Shown one piece after another: positions 7,484 through 13,832 of a stretch of DNA of 17,862 nucleotides. The position numbers were made by a program, and so were the translations under genes. This DNA is from Schaedlerella sp. (GTDB lineage: Bacteria; Bacillota; Clostridia; Lachnospirales; Lachnospiraceae): positions 1-17,862 of the forward strand of contig JAHHTO010000033.1 of assembly GCA_020024595.1 (NCBI GenBank). Reading direction: 5' to 3'. Position 1 is the first letter of the stretch. Each line of letters opens with the position of its first letter. The notes under the pieces were generated by a model. The model worked only from the letters and a program-made list of their open reading frames with translations. It searched no databases and was not told the origin of the DNA.

Positions 7484-8128
7484 TTAGATAATACGTATCG
7501 TATCTCCTGTTGCAATCTTTGCTGCATTCGCTTCATCTGTATCGATATGCATCTCTAGTGTAAAGCTGTCATCTACACGTATCTGTACATTATTGAATAC
7601 AGTTCCGCGTTCATTGTCTGCCTTAACAGAAACGATATCTCCATCATGTACTCCTGCTGCCATTGCATCCTTCGGTGACATATGAATATGTCTTTTTGCA
7701 ATGATACAGCCCTCATTCAGATAGATCACACCTTTCGGTCCCACTACTGCAATCGGTGCGGATCCTGCAATATTGCCAGATTCTCTGATTGGCGCTTTTA
7801 CACCCAGGCGAATCGCATCCGTAGCAGAAATCTCTACCTGAGATTTACTTCTGACTGGTCCTAAAATTCTAACATTTTCAATTGCACGAAGCTTCAGACC
7901 TACGATGGTAACAGTCTCGTTTGATGCAAACTGTCCGCCCATCAGCTCTTTTTTCTCTGTCAGCTGGTATCCTTCTCCAAACAGAGCCTCTACGTGCTCT
8001 TGAGTCAGATGAACATGTCTTGCAGACACCCCAACCGGTACAAGATATCCATTCTCTTTGGACGCTTTTTGACTTTCAATTGCATCTAATACCATTTTTG
8101 TAATTAATGCTACGCTATTATTGTCCAT
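7484..8128 (-). CDS. pduL: Phosphate propanoyltransferase PduL
   Basis: PduL converts propionyl-CoA and phosphate to propionyl phosphate, recycling CoA inside the compartment; a kinase elsewhere then makes ATP. Two PduL-type domains contain the zinc-binding motifs RHVHLT (H38, H40), RHIHMS (H147, H149) and EMHID (H194). The N-terminal 20 residues (SVALITKMVLDAI) form an amphipathic helix of the encapsulation-peptide type, then a short linker. The frame extends to an ATG at 8143, but the ATG at 8126-8128 is preferred: it has GAGGAG about 7 nt upstream and puts the helix at the terminus (214 residues). Upstream lies a 107-nt gap with two hairpins, separating it from the shell genes. Confidence 0.95.
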   Translation of the reverse strand: MDNNSVALITKMVLDAIESQKASKENGYLVPVGVSARHVHLTQEHVEALFGEGYQLTEKKELMGGQFASNETVTIVGLKLRAIENVRILGPVRSKSQVEISATDAIRLGVKAPIRESGNIAGSAPIAVVGPKGVIYLNEGCIIAKRHIHMSPKDAMAAGVHDGDIVSVKADNERGTVFNNVQIRVDDSFTLEMHIDTDEANAAKIATGDTIRII

Positions 8129-8156
8129 ATCAATTCTCCTCATCTTTATGCGAAAT

Positions 8157-8221
8157 CCTCCGGTTCTAAATTTTCCCGGAGGCTCCGCATATCATGACAT
8201 TACGATGTGAAAACTTCACAT
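8157..8221 (-). other. Two intercistronic hairpins between shell gene and pduL
   Basis: CCTCCGG (8157-8163) pairs with CCGGAGG (8176-8182), and ATGTGAA (8205-8211) pairs with TTCACAT (8215-8221) around a 3-nt loop. Neither is followed by a T-run on the minus strand, so I read them as mRNA processing or stabilising structures that could raise shell-protein mRNA relative to the enzymes downstream, not as terminators. Confidence 0.55.
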
Positions 8222-8235
8222 TGTAAGCAATCTAA

Positions 8236-8727
8236 TTATTTGATTGCAGGAAGAATCTTCTCCACATCTGTATGAGGTCTTGGGATTACGTGTGTAGCTA
8301 CAAGTTCTCCAAGTCTTCCTGCTGCTTCTGCACCAGACTCTACTGCAGACTTAACTGCACCAACATCTCCACGTACCATAACTGTTACAAGACCAGAACC
8401 GATTTTCTCTGTTCCAACCAAAACTACGTTTGCAGCTTTCAGCATTGTATCTGCTGCTTCGATAGATGCTACCAAACCTCTTGTTTCAACCATTCCTAAT
8501 GCTTCCTGTGACATCCTTTTCTCCTCCTTTTGAATCATAGTTGTCTCCGCCTTCACTTCTGCTTCCTGTACTGTTTTTCTTACTCTTTGTACAGTCTTGG
8601 CAGGTGACTTGGCTGTTGTTGCTTTCTTCGTCGCTACAGGCTTTGCAACAGCTTTTTTTGCTGTACCTGTTGACTTGGAAGAGCCTGTGCTCTTTTCTGT
8701 GCCAGTCGGTTTCTTTTCCTCTGCCAT
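8236..8727 (-). CDS. BMC-H shell protein with 71-residue basic N-terminal tail
   Basis: 163 residues. Residues 72-163 are a complete PduA/PduJ-like BMC-H domain (MSQEALGMVETRG, pore motif EKIGSG, then VMVRGDVGAVKSA), about 84% identical to the shell protein encoded at 9055-9336. Residues 1-71 are low-complexity and rich in Lys, Ala, Thr and Ser, with 18 Lys/Arg against 8 Glu and histone-H1-like AKSPAK; probably disordered. The ATG at 8725-8727 has AAGGAGGG overlapping the previous stop. A second perfect site, AAAGGAGGAG (8521-8530), lies in frame 6 nt before the internal ATG at 8512-8514 and would start a plain 92-residue BMC-H. The gene may therefore give a tailed and an untailed form. The tail could bind nucleic acid, cargo or another shell protein; none of this is shown by sequence alone. 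Confidence 0.9.
   Translation of the reverse strand: MAEEKKPTGTEKSTGSSKSTGTAKKAVAKPVATKKATTAKSPAKTVQRVRKTVQEAEVKAETTMIQKEEKRMSQEALGMVETRGLVASIEAADTMLKAANVVLVGTEKIGSGLVTVMVRGDVGAVKSAVESGAEAAGRLGELVATHVIPRPHTDVEKILPAIK
8360..8415. repeat. 56-bp exact direct repeat, copy 1 (partner 9176-9231)
   Basis: This stretch, within the BMC domain of the tailed shell gene, is identical to 9176-9231 in the untailed paralogue, covering the pore-strand region. Identity without third-position changes suggests a recent duplication or gene conversion between the two shell genes. Confidence 0.85.
8521..8530 (-). promoter_or_regulatory. Internal Shine-Dalgarno for a short BMC-H isoform
   Basis: AAAGGAGGAG on the minus strand lies 6 nt before the in-frame ATG at 8512-8514. 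It is as strong as the sites used by the neighbouring shell genes and encodes Gln-Lys-Glu-Glu at the end of the tail. Start at 8514 would give a normal-length BMC-H protein (8236-8514). Confidence 0.6.
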
Positions 8728-8741
8728 CGTTACTGCCCTCC

Positions 8742-9026
8742 TTACGCAATCCGGTTCGCGCTGTTGTTCACCAGCTTGATAATCTCTTCATGAGGACTCG
8801 CAATCACTACATGAGCAACAGGTTTCTTAATTCCGTTCGCTGCGGCAGCTTCTATAGCTTGTGTTACTGCAGAAACATCCCCGCGGATTATAATTGTTAC
8901 AAGTCTTCCACCCAATTTTTTCTCCCATGTGACCATTTTAACATCTGCTGTCTTACACATGATGTCTACGGCTACAACCGCTGCGGTCACACTCGGAATT
9001 TCAAAAAATCCATATGCCTGTCCCAT
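8742..9026 (-). CDS. BMC-H shell protein (divergent pore KLGGR)
   Basis: 94 residues, single BMC domain forming hexameric tiles. Recognisable features: GQAYGFFEIPSVTAAVVAVD at the N-terminus, VTWEKKLGGRLVTIIIRGDVSAVTQAIEAA in the middle and HVVIASPHEEI near the C-terminus. The pore segment KKLGGR differs from the KIGSG of its two PduA-like neighbours, so this tile probably has a different pore surface and may pass other molecules. The ATG is preceded by AAAGGAGC. It lies 28 nt after one shell gene, and its stop codon overlaps the ribosome-binding site of the tailed shell gene, which implies translational coupling. There is one cysteine (C24), not at the predicted pore. Confidence 0.93.
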   Translation of the reverse strand: MGQAYGFFEIPSVTAAVVAVDIMCKTADVKMVTWEKKLGGRLVTIIIRGDVSAVTQAIEAAAANGIKKPVAHVVIASPHEEIIKLVNNSANRIA

Positions 9027-9054
9027 GAGACTGCTCCTTTACTATTTCCTCAGA

Positions 9055-9336
9055 TTAAACGGTAGGAAGGATTTTCTCTACATCATTGTGCGGTCTCGGG
9101 ATTACGTGTGTAGCTACAAGCTCGCCGAGTCTTCCTGCTGCGTCTGCACCTGTCTCAACTGCTGCTTTAACTGCTCCAACATCTCCACGTACCATAACTG
9201 TTACAAGACCAGAACCGATTTTCTCTGTTCCTACCAGTGTAACTTCAGCTGCTTTTGTCATTGCATCTGCTGCCTCGATTGCTGCTGTAAGACCTCTTGT
9301 TTCTACCATTCCCAGTGCCTGCTGTGCCATTGCCAT
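9055..9336 (-). CDS. pduA: BMC-H shell protein, PduA/PduJ-like
   Basis: 93 residues, a canonical hexamer-forming BMC domain: QALGMVETRGL, VGTEKIGSGLVTVMVRGDVG with the KIGSG pore loop, and ATHVIPRPH. The last part is the usual BMC-H end. It is very close to Salmonella PduA/PduJ in the pore strand, so it is probably the main facet protein and the route for propanediol entry. The ATG at 9334-9336 has AGGAGG 8 nt upstream, overlapping the stop of the previous gene; another ATG lies two codons on. It is about 84% identical to the BMC part of the tailed protein two genes downstream, including a 56-bp exact DNA match. Confidence 0.95.
   Translation of the reverse strand: MAMAQQALGMVETRGLTAAIEAADAMTKAAEVTLVGTEKIGSGLVTVMVRGDVGAVKAAVETGADAAGRLGELVATHVIPRPHNDVEKILPTV
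9176..9231. repeat. 56-bp exact direct repeat, copy 2 (partner 8360-8415)
   Basis: Identical to 8360-8415; see that entry. The flanking coding sequence remains similar but carries scattered, mostly silent differences. Confidence 0.85.
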
Positions 9337-9348
9337 TTTTATTTCCTC

Positions 9349-9693
9349 CTAAACTTCTTCTACAAAATTTTTATTTGGTGTTCCTTTATCTAAACCGCTC
9401 AGCTTCAACATCTTCTCTGTATCCTCTGTAGGTCTTGCAATTTCATATTCATTGACAACACCTGCCAGTTCTTCTGCTTTCACTTTTGCTGCATCTAATG
9501 CCGCCTGAACATCAGATACGCTTCCACGAAATTTGACCATTACAATCAAAGGAACAGGTAATTCATCCGCATTCGCCGGCTTATTCTTATCAAAGGTTTC
9601 GAGCGTAACATTACCAGCTTTGCATCCTGCATCTGCAGCAGCAAAAGCAGTTGCCAGCCCGAATACCTCTAACATACCTACTGCTTCTCCCAT
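9349..9693 (-). CDS. Divergent BMC-H shell protein with loop insertion and C-terminal tail
   Basis: 114 residues, longer than the usual ~92. It begins as a BMC domain (GEAVGMLEVFGLATAFAAADAGCKAGNVTLE) and continues with MVKFRGSVSDVQAALDAA. Between these, where other BMC-H proteins have the short EKIGSG pore loop, it has about 12 residues (FDKNKPANADELP), so the pore region must be remodelled. A tail of ~18 residues (SGLDKGTPNKNFVEEV) follows the domain. Glycyl-radical compartments often carry one atypical BMC-H such as GrpU, which binds an Fe-S cluster at the pore; here the only cysteine is C24, which gives no direct support for a cluster. First shell gene in the operon; ATG with AAAGGAG. Shell family is firm; subtype is open. 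Confidence 0.88.
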   Translation of the reverse strand: MGEAVGMLEVFGLATAFAAADAGCKAGNVTLETFDKNKPANADELPVPLIVMVKFRGSVSDVQAALDAAKVKAEELAGVVNEYEIARPTEDTEKMLKLSGLDKGTPNKNFVEEV

Positions 9694-9720
9694 ATCGTTT
9701 CTCCTTTATCTGGGATTGCA

Positions 9721-10929
9721 CTATTTGTTCACAATTGCAATCTTCAAACCTGCCTGTTTAAGATTGGTTATATGTGCTTCGTTAATCTCTTCAAGAGGGA
9801 ACTCATGAGTGATGAGTTTCTCCATCGGAAGTCCAATTCCCTTTGCTCTCTTTAAGAAATCAAATGTGGTTGCATAATCTCTCAGTGTATATACCCAAGA
9901 GCCAACCAATGTAATTTCTTTTGAACACAAATCAAAGTGTGGGTTAATTGTTGCGTCTCCGCCATTGATGAAGAATCCCAATTCACAAAGTCCGCCACCA
10001 TTACGGATAAACTTGTAAATATTTGAATGAGCAACAGGGGAACCTGTACACTGGAATGCAAAGTCTGCAGCATGTCCTCCAAAAGCATCCTTTACTGCTT
10101 CTGCAAGTGCATCAACACCCTTATGGTTCATGAAGTTAACAGACCTCTCTGCTCCCATCTCTTTTGCAAAATCAAGTCTCTGCTGATTACCGTCTACCGC
10201 TACGATATTTTCAATTCCCATGGTACGGAGAATAGCGATACAGATCAACCCGATTGGTCCGCATCCCTGAACAACAACTCTGCTGTTAAATCTCAGGATT
10301 CCTGTTGTCTTTGCTCTCTCCACCGCATGAATCAGAACTGCACATGGCTCGATCAAGATCCTTGATTTAAGATCCAAATCACTTACATTAAATACAGAAG
10401 ATCCTTCACGGATCAGAATATAATCTGAGAACCATCCATTCAGATGAATATCATCATCTGGAAGCAAGCCATATACGTCAGCTCCTCCGATATTTTTCTT
10501 GTTCAGGTCGAACATCTCAATGTCCGGATCATCTTTGAAAATCATACAAGTAACAACCTTGTCACCAACTTTCAACGGTTTTCCTGCACTGTCAATCTTT
10601 ACATTTTTACCCATCTTTACGATTTCTCCGGTTCCCTCATGTCCGAGTGCTACCGGAATCAATCCAAATGGATCTCTCTTGAATTCGTGAGCATCTGTTC
10701 CGCAGACACCACATCCTTCAACTTTAACAAGAATGTCTCCATCGCCAACTTCCGGCATCGGGAATTCTTTAATATCATAATGTTCCAGTGAAGTCAGCAT
10801 TGCTACACGCGCTGTCTTTGGAATTGCCTGGTTTCCTGCATTTGTTGCAGGAGTGGAAACCTGCTGATTCAGCATGCTTTCCAGTACTTGTTTTACCACT
10901 GCTTCTACATTAGAAGAATTCATTTCCAT
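9721..10929 (-). CDS. Zinc-type (MDR) alcohol dehydrogenase with encapsulation peptide
   Basis: 402 residues. Residues 1-22 (SNVEAVVKQVLESML at 6-20) form an amphipathic encapsulation helix, followed by a flexible linker (about 23-37) and then a medium-chain dehydrogenase. Catalytic zinc ligands are visible: C76 (GVCGTD), H97-E98 (GHEGTGE) and E195 or C196 (IEPCAV). The Rossmann motif is GCGPIG (222-227). The lobe that normally holds the structural zinc (CxxCxxCx7C after the catalytic segment) is missing its cysteines. A likely task is NADH-dependent reduction of propionaldehyde or lactaldehyde inside the compartment, restoring NAD+ for the aldehyde dehydrogenase next to it. A secondary-alcohol or polyol activity is possible. 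The ATG has GGAGG 7 nt upstream and lies 13 nt after the aldehyde dehydrogenase gene. It would be a second alcohol dehydrogenase beside the iron type at 3154-4299. Confidence 0.9.
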   Translation of the reverse strand: MEMNSSNVEAVVKQVLESMLNQQVSTPATNAGNQAIPKTARVAMLTSLEHYDIKEFPMPEVGDGDILVKVEGCGVCGTDAHEFKRDPFGLIPVALGHEGTGEIVKMGKNVKIDSAGKPLKVGDKVVTCMIFKDDPDIEMFDLNKKNIGGADVYGLLPDDDIHLNGWFSDYILIREGSSVFNVSDLDLKSRILIEPCAVLIHAVERAKTTGILRFNSRVVVQGCGPIGLICIAILRTMGIENIVAVDGNQQRLDFAKEMGAERSVNFMNHKGVDALAEAVKDAFGGHAADFAFQCTGSPVAHSNIYKFIRNGGGLCELGFFINGGDATINPHFDLCSKEITLVGSWVYTLRDYATTFDFLKRAKGIGLPMEKLITHEFPLEEINEAHITNLKQAGLKIAIVNK

Positions 10930-10942
10930 TTCGCTACCTCCA

Positions 10943-12331
10943 TTATCTAATGCACAAGGAATCTGTCATTACGCAACGTCTTCTCTTTGTAAAAGTACTT
11001 GCACTTGTCAGTCCTTCACCAGTACGACTCGCAATTGTAAATGTACAGAATCCTTCTCCTCCAAAACCAAGCGCCGCATATGACGGTCCGTTCTTTACGA
11101 GGATTGCTGTGTCAATTGCTTTCGCATATTTTGTAATGTTGTCCACATTCTTAGAGTGGATATGTGCAGAATGTCTGTTTCCGTGTTCCAACCACACTGC
11201 CTGCTCCACTGCATCATCAAAATCTTTTGCTCTGACACCTCCGAGAATCGGCATCATCAGCTCCTCTGCGATCAACGGATGCTCTTTCGTACCTTCAAAC
11301 GTAATACACCTAATATTGTCCGGAACGGTTATACCAATCATGCCGAGCAGTGTCTTCGCATCACGGCCTACACATTTTCTATTCAGACGTCCATCTTTCA
11401 AAACAACTGCAGTCAACGCATCTTGCTGTTCCTTTGTAATCTTATAGCATCCCTGTTCCGAGACCATATAATGCATCAGTTCATCAACAATAGAATCAAC
11501 TGCTACGATTTCTTTCTCCGCAATACATGGAAGGTTGTTATCGAATGTACATCCGTTTACAATGTCCTCTGCTGCCTTGCGAATATCTGCTGTTTCATCT
11601 ACCAATGCAGGTGGGTTACCTGCTCCGGCACCGATTCCTCGCTTACCGGAAGAAAGAACCGCTGTTACAACTCCCGGACCGCCGGTTGCTGCGATCAATG
11701 GAATATCTTTGTGTTTCATCATCACATTACTAGACTCCATTGTCGGCTTCTCCACTGTCACCGCAATATTATCCGGTCCACCTGCTTCCATAGAAGCTTC
11801 ATTTAACAGATTGACTGCAAAAATAGATGTTTTAATTGCTGCCGGATGTGGATTAAATACAACTGTATTACCTCCCGCCAACATTCCCATTGTATTACAC
11901 AATACAGTCTCACTTGGGTTGGTACATGGTGTAATTGCTCCAATCACACCGAACGGACCCATTTCAATCAAAGTCAGTCCTCTGTCTCCAGACCATGCGG
12001 TAGTTGTGATATCTTCTGTTCCCGGAGTTTTCTCGGCAACCAGTATATGTTTCAGGATCTTATGTCCCACATTTCCCATACCAGTTTCCTGTACTCCCAT
12101 CCGCGCAAGAATCTCTGCATTTTCTTTAATCTTTGTACGGATGTTGGAAATAATCTTTTCTCTTTGATCCATGGACATTTTTCCAACAATCTTCTGTGCC
12201 TTCTTGGCAGCTTCGATTGCCTCGTTCATGTCAGCAAAGACCCCGTGATTGCTTGTTACGTCTGCCGCGATCTGCATCTTTGCCACTACTTCCTGCACAA
12301 TGTCCTGAACCATCTGTTCATTTACAGACAC
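10943..12331 (-). CDS. pduP: CoA-acylating propionaldehyde dehydrogenase, PduP-like
   Basis: 462 residues, the usual length. It oxidises propionaldehyde with NAD+ and CoA to propionyl-CoA. N-terminal residues 3-20 (VNEQMVQDIVQEVVAKMQ) form the encapsulation helix. The ALDH domain shows the glycine-rich ATGGPGVV (215-222), GAGAGNPP (234-241) and the nucleophile Cys269 in NNLPCIAEKE; the C-terminus SFT-type motif FTKRRRCV is typical of PduP/EutE. The start is a GTG (12329-12331) with GGAGG 7 nt upstream, and it overlaps the end of the preceding gene by 10 nt, which indicates translational coupling. It sits directly before the zinc ADH, its expected redox partner for NAD+/NADH recycling in the lumen. 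Confidence 0.96.
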   Translation of the reverse strand: MSVNEQMVQDIVQEVVAKMQIAADVTSNHGVFADMNEAIEAAKKAQKIVGKMSMDQREKIISNIRTKIKENAEILARMGVQETGMGNVGHKILKHILVAEKTPGTEDITTTAWSGDRGLTLIEMGPFGVIGAITPCTNPSETVLCNTMGMLAGGNTVVFNPHPAAIKTSIFAVNLLNEASMEAGGPDNIAVTVEKPTMESSNVMMKHKDIPLIAATGGPGVVTAVLSSGKRGIGAGAGNPPALVDETADIRKAAEDIVNGCTFDNNLPCIAEKEIVAVDSIVDELMHYMVSEQGCYKITKEQQDALTAVVLKDGRLNRKCVGRDAKTLLGMIGITVPDNIRCITFEGTKEHPLIAEELMMPILGGVRAKDFDDAVEQAVWLEHGNRHSAHIHSKNVDNITKYAKAIDTAILVKNGPSYAALGFGGEGFCTFTIASRTGEGLTSASTFTKRRRCVMTDSLCIR

Positions 12332-12843
12332 TCTATTACCTCCTTGAAAGCTTCTTTACCATAAGCGGCGATTGCAGTATCCTGCTCTGCGCTTCCTCCA
12401 CTCACTCCAAGAGCTCCTATTATTTTGCCTTCTGCCTCCAACAATTCACCCCCACCAAAAATCACAATCTTTCCATCGTTTGTGAATTGTAGACCATACA
12501 GAGAATCCCCCGGTCTGCACAATGTGCTCAATGCATCGGTTGACATCTTCAAGCTTGCGGAAGTAAAGGCTTTATTCACTGCAATATCAAAACTTGCTAT
12601 GTATGCATCATCCATGCTTTGGACAGCCACCGGTCTGCCTGCCTTATCCGCAACCGCGATCACCACCGGAACCCCCATACGTCCTGCCTTTTCCTTAACT
12701 TTTTCAATCAAGGCGTTTGCCAGACGCAGATTCATCTTATGTTTATTACATGTACAGACATGTCCACCTTCCGGATGAGACTCTTCCTTCTTCATCTCTT
12801 CCAATACTGCTTTTACTGCATTGGAGATATCCTGTTCATTCAT
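12322..12843 (-). CDS. GlcG/HbpS family protein (PduO C-terminal-like) with encapsulation peptide
   Basis: 173 residues. The core (about 37-173) is a GlcG/HbpS (DUF336) domain with LRLANALIEKVKEKA and GVPVVIAVADKAGRPVAV; this family occurs alone or as the C-terminal half of PduO, where it binds heme. Residues 1-20 (NEQDISNAVKAVLEEM) form an encapsulation helix. The joining linker is metal-ligand rich: H23, H28, C30, C32 and H35 (HVCTCNKH). There is no ATP:cobalamin adenosyltransferase domain, in line with a B12-independent pathway. Its function is unknown; heme or flavin binding, or a redox role in the lumen, is plausible. The ATG has AGGAGG 6 nt upstream, 25 nt after the aldolase, and the end overlaps the aldehyde dehydrogenase start. 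Confidence 0.88.
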   Translation of the reverse strand: MNEQDISNAVKAVLEEMKKEESHPEGGHVCTCNKHKMNLRLANALIEKVKEKAGRMGVPVVIAVADKAGRPVAVQSMDDAYIASFDIAVNKAFTSASLKMSTDALSTLCRPGDSLYGLQFTNDGKIVIFGGGELLEAEGKIIGALGVSGGSAEQDTAIAAYGKEAFKEVIECL

Positions 12844-12868
12844 AGCAGGCCTCCTATTTTAGTGATTC

Positions 12869-13669
12869 TTATTTTCCAAGCTGTTCCATTACTTTCTTTG
12901 TAATAGATGCAATCAAATCAGCGTCTGCTGTCGGTGCTTCTGTACTTGCACATCCTCCACAGCTATGACAGCTCGGCTTACCTGCTTTTGCATTCGGGCA
13001 AAGATTTGCAGGATGCTTTCCTGGCAGTCCCATCTGTCTTCTGATTTCATACAATTTCTCAACCTGTTCTTTATCCAGTTCCTGAGGTCCACCGATCTGC
13101 ATGGTCTGCCATAACAGACGAGCATAGAATTCCAGCGATTCCATCTTATGGTATGCATTCAGCAGTGTATCTGAATAAGCAAGCGCTCCATGATTCTCAA
13201 GAAGAACTGCATCAAAGTACTGAAGATGCTCTGATACTGCATCCGGAATCTCAACAGTAGATGGTGTACCGTATTTAGCAATCGGAACACATCCCAATGC
13301 GATAACTGCCTCCGGCATAATCGGCTGTGTCAGTGGAATACCTGCAATCGCAAATGTTGTAGCATAAAGCGGATGTGCATGTACAACTGATTTAACGTCA
13401 GGTCTCTCTTTATATACACGAAGATGCATCTTGATCTCTGAGGACGGTTTGAATCCTTTGTTTGCCTGAAGCACATTTCCATCCAAATCAACTTTACAAA
13501 TATATTCCGGTGTCATAAAACCTTTGCTGACACCTGTCGGTGTACACAGTATTTCATTTTCACTGATTCTTACAGAAAAGTTACCGTCGTTTGCAGCAAC
13601 CATTCCACGGTTGTAAACTCGTTTTCCGATTTCACACATTTCTTTTTTAATTTCGTATTCGTTTTGCAT
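12869..13669 (-). CDS. fucA: Class II aldolase, fuculose/rhamnulose-1-phosphate aldolase-like, with C-terminal Cys cluster and encapsulation peptide
   Basis: 266 residues against ~215 for E. coli FucA. The catalytic domain (1-~212) has the metal and acid/base residues E78 (SSEIKMH), H97 and H99 (HAHP) and H160 (ENHG), as in zinc class II aldolases. It should split L-fuculose-1-P or L-rhamnulose-1-P into DHAP and L-lactaldehyde. The extra C-terminus holds four cysteines, C224, C234, C237 and C240, then an acidic/Ala linker and an amphipathic helix (DADLIASITKKVMEQLGK, 249-266) of the encapsulation type. So the aldolase is probably imported by its C-terminus, placing toxic lactaldehyde production in the lumen. 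It is the first gene of the twelve-gene core operon, with AAGGAGG upstream of the ATG and a strong promoter at 13727-13755. FucA against RhaD-like specificity cannot be decided here. Confidence 0.94.
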   Translation of the reverse strand: MQNEYEIKKEMCEIGKRVYNRGMVAANDGNFSVRISENEILCTPTGVSKGFMTPEYICKVDLDGNVLQANKGFKPSSEIKMHLRVYKERPDVKSVVHAHPLYATTFAIAGIPLTQPIMPEAVIALGCVPIAKYGTPSTVEIPDAVSEHLQYFDAVLLENHGALAYSDTLLNAYHKMESLEFYARLLWQTMQIGGPQELDKEQVEKLYEIRRQMGLPGKHPANLCPNAKAGKPSCHSCGGCASTEAPTADADLIASITKKVMEQLGK

Positions 13670-13726
13670 CCTTTTATCCTCCTTGGATTTTTACAACGAA
13701 AGTTATATTATGTTGTTGCTATTTTG

Positions 13727-13755
13727 ATATTACCACACAATCCCACATCAGTCAA
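13727..13755 (-). promoter_or_regulatory. Sigma-A promoter of the microcompartment core operon
   Basis: On the minus strand TTGACT (13750-13755), a 17-bp spacer and TAATAT (13727-13732), giving a leader of about 50 nt before the aldolase ATG. The spacer itself contains TGTGGGATTGTGTGG, an operator-like double half-site where a repressor would block RNA polymerase. Confidence 0.85.
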
Positions 13756-13832
13756 CTTGTTTTCTTGTGGTTTTGATGTTGGTTTTATATTGATTATCCT
13801 GTTTTTTGTTTCAAACCATGTTCAAAACCACA
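13733..13832. promoter_or_regulatory. Operator-like TGTGG/TGTTGG repeats at the aldolase promoter
   Basis: On the minus strand CCAACATCAAAACCACA (13766-13782) lies just upstream of the -35, and TGTGGGATTGTGTGG (13733-13747) fills the promoter spacer. On the plus strand CCATGTTCAAAACCACA (13816-13832) is an inverted copy of the first, with 14 of 17 bases matching. Related motifs occur at 17472-17546 and 2065-2099. They are probably sites for the AraC- and/or DeoR-type regulator encoded in the window. Confidence 0.6.

Noticed and set aside
8486..8749. Overlapping 87-codon frame on the minus strand across the tail-coding region
   Set aside because: Shadow of the tailed shell gene; no domain, and its composition follows from lysine codons read out of frame.
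8236..9336. CRISPR or tandem repeat explanation for repeated DNA in the shell genes
   Set aside because: The repetition is explained by two paralogous coding genes; there are no regular short repeats with spacers.
11156..12364. Several long plus-strand open frames over the aldehyde dehydrogenase gene
   Set aside because: Antisense shadows, high Cys/Ser/His content as expected from reversed codons, and the opposite strand encodes a complete PduP.
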